A stretch of DNA of 21,791 nt from a virus: IMG/VR virus record IMGVR_UViG_3300007540_000140, positions 1 through 21,791 of that record; one strand, 5' to 3'. Below the pieces are notes generated by a model. That model was not told the origin of the DNA and searched no databases. It was given only the letters and a program-made list of their open reading frames with translations. Below, one piece after another: positions 21,272-21,791 of this stretch. The stretch's first letter is position 1. Every line of letters starts with the position of its first letter. A program made the translations under genes and the position numbers.

Positions 21272-21292
21272 TAGCTACGGGAGATTGCTATG
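21272..21292 (+). repeat. Repeated translation-initiation segment, copy 1
   Basis: A 21-base segment beginning TAGCTACGGGAG and ending in the ATG of the gene at 21290 is identical to 21455-21475. It contains the ribosome-binding site GGGAG. CTACGGGA within it is complementary to the candidate small RNA at 19703-19710. Confidence 0.9.
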
Positions 21293-21457
21293 GAAGAATT
21301 ACCACTTGACCACGAGCCTAGTCTGGATCATTGGGCAAAATGTATTGCCGATGATGACCTAGCCACTGGCTACCACACAAACTGGGATTATGCTTATGAG
21401 CAGGCGTGGCACTCATTGGATGCCGAATATAATTATAACTACGAATATCAATGGTAG
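21290..21457 (+). CDS. 55-residue protein with SLDHWAKC motif
   Basis: The ATG at 21290 has GGGAG seven bases upstream and its own promoter. The product is acidic and aromatic-rich (NWDYAYEQAWHSLDAEYNYNY), with SLDHWAKCIADDDL near the N-terminus. The same SL-x-HWAKC core occurs in the next gene (SLEHWAKCFRDGTLDD), so the two probably share a domain. No known family was recognised. The stop codon lies within the second copy of the repeated initiation segment. Confidence 0.65.
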   Translation: MEELPLDHEPSLDHWAKCIADDDLATGYHTNWDYAYEQAWHSLDAEYNYNYEYQW

Positions 21458-21475
21458 CTACGGGAGATTGCTATG
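21455..21475 (+). repeat. Repeated translation-initiation segment, copy 2
   Basis: An exact copy of 21272-21292, ending in the ATG of the gene at 21473 and starting at the TAG stop of the previous gene. The identity covers the spacing and start codon as well as the ribosome-binding site, so it is either a duplicated gene start or a segment kept for regulation. Confidence 0.9.
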
Positions 21476-21791
21476 ACATTTAACGCTAACGAACGCACCA
21501 GATATATCGCTAAATGCGCTGGTGTAGATTATGACGACCTGATCACACATCAGGACGCCAACCCCGCCATCACAATGTATCTGGATGACTTTAAAGTTAT
21601 CGAGAACGAGCTCCGCGCTGCGTATATCGTAGGCAAAGCAACAAAGACCGCGGCTCACGGTTCTTCGAGCCTTATCGACAGCCTTGAGCATTGGGCTAAG
21701 TGTTTCAGGGATGGAACCTTGGACGACAGCAACGCAGAAGAAATTGCGTATTTTCTGGAAGACCATGCACATGGTCTGCGGACGTGGGAGG
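21473..21791 (+). CDS. Hypothetical protein with SLEHWAKC motif (3' cut by window edge)
   Basis: An ATG after GGGAG opens a frame that stays open to the window end; 106 residues are visible. The sequence is acidic and helical (NERTRYIAKCAGVDYDDLI, DDFKVIENELRAAYIVG). SLIDSLEHWAKCFRDGTLDD near residue 70 resembles the N-terminus of the 55-residue protein just upstream. Together with the identical initiation segment this suggests a partial gene duplication. No function is recognised. Confidence 0.7.
   Translation, partial: MTFNANERTRYIAKCAGVDYDDLITHQDANPAITMYLDDFKVIENELRAAYIVGKATKTAAHGSSSLIDSLEHWAKCFRDGTLDDSNAEEIAYFLEDHAHGLRTWE

Noticed and set aside
1-21791. CRISPR array, integrase/att site or toxin-antitoxin pair
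   Set aside because: No spaced direct repeats of array type, no recombinase motifs and no recognisable toxin next to the RHH gene; the basic 35-residue partner does not resemble a known toxin.

Overview
The window looks like about 21.8 kb from the genome of a tailed bacteriophage, most likely an uncultured marine podovirus. The reasons are tight gene packing with 1-11 nt overlaps, a block of very large Gly/Ala/Pro/Gln-rich virion proteins, a family A DNA polymerase without a 5'-3' exonuclease domain, and a run of tiny early genes. No integrase, rRNA, tRNA or CRISPR array was seen. The host cannot be read from the sequence; the style of the structural proteins resembles phages of marine Alphaproteobacteria, which is inference. 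Genes are cut at both window ends.

Layout. (1) 2-9206, plus strand: four long structural genes, probably internal or ejection-type virion proteins. They share short Ala-x-Gly-Gly-x-Val motifs and end in a 1506-residue protein. (2) 9203-10651, minus strand: a SNF2-type helicase facing the structural block. (3) 10662-10701: two sigma70-like promoters laid over each other, one driving the helicase leftward and one driving the replication genes rightward. (4) 10736-17665, plus strand: a coiled-coil protein, a putative ssDNA-binding protein with a DDVPF tail, a strong terminator, an AEP-type primase, a small conserved phage protein, a UvrD-like helicase, a DUF6378-like protein and a family A polymerase carrying Leu at the position equivalent to E. 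coli Phe762. (5) 17667-19197: a 27-residue membrane peptide, a terminator, a ribbon-helix-helix protein, a very basic 35-residue protein and four consecutive small zinc-finger proteins, including a DnaJ-like and an NrdR-like zinc ribbon. (6) 19192-19587, minus strand: a PD-(D/E)XK nuclease. (7) 19646-19752: a promoter followed closely by a perfect intrinsic terminator, read here as a candidate small RNA. (8) 19757-21791, plus strand: a GIY-YIG endonuclease with four DNA-binding repeats, then four small unknown genes, the last one cut off.

How it may work. SSB, primase, two helicases and polymerase form a self-contained replication module, with the PD-(D/E)XK enzyme a possible junction or debranching nuclease. 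The early region has several sigma70-like promoters that share extended sequence elements. Several early genes share a nearly identical ribosome-binding site of the form GGGAGATTGCTATG. The candidate small RNA carries TCCCGTAGTG, complementary over 10 nt to the leader of the GIY-YIG gene and over 8 nt to two further leaders. This suggests an RNA-based control circuit in the early region and is the least expected signal in the window. All functions are read from motifs by eye; no database search was run.
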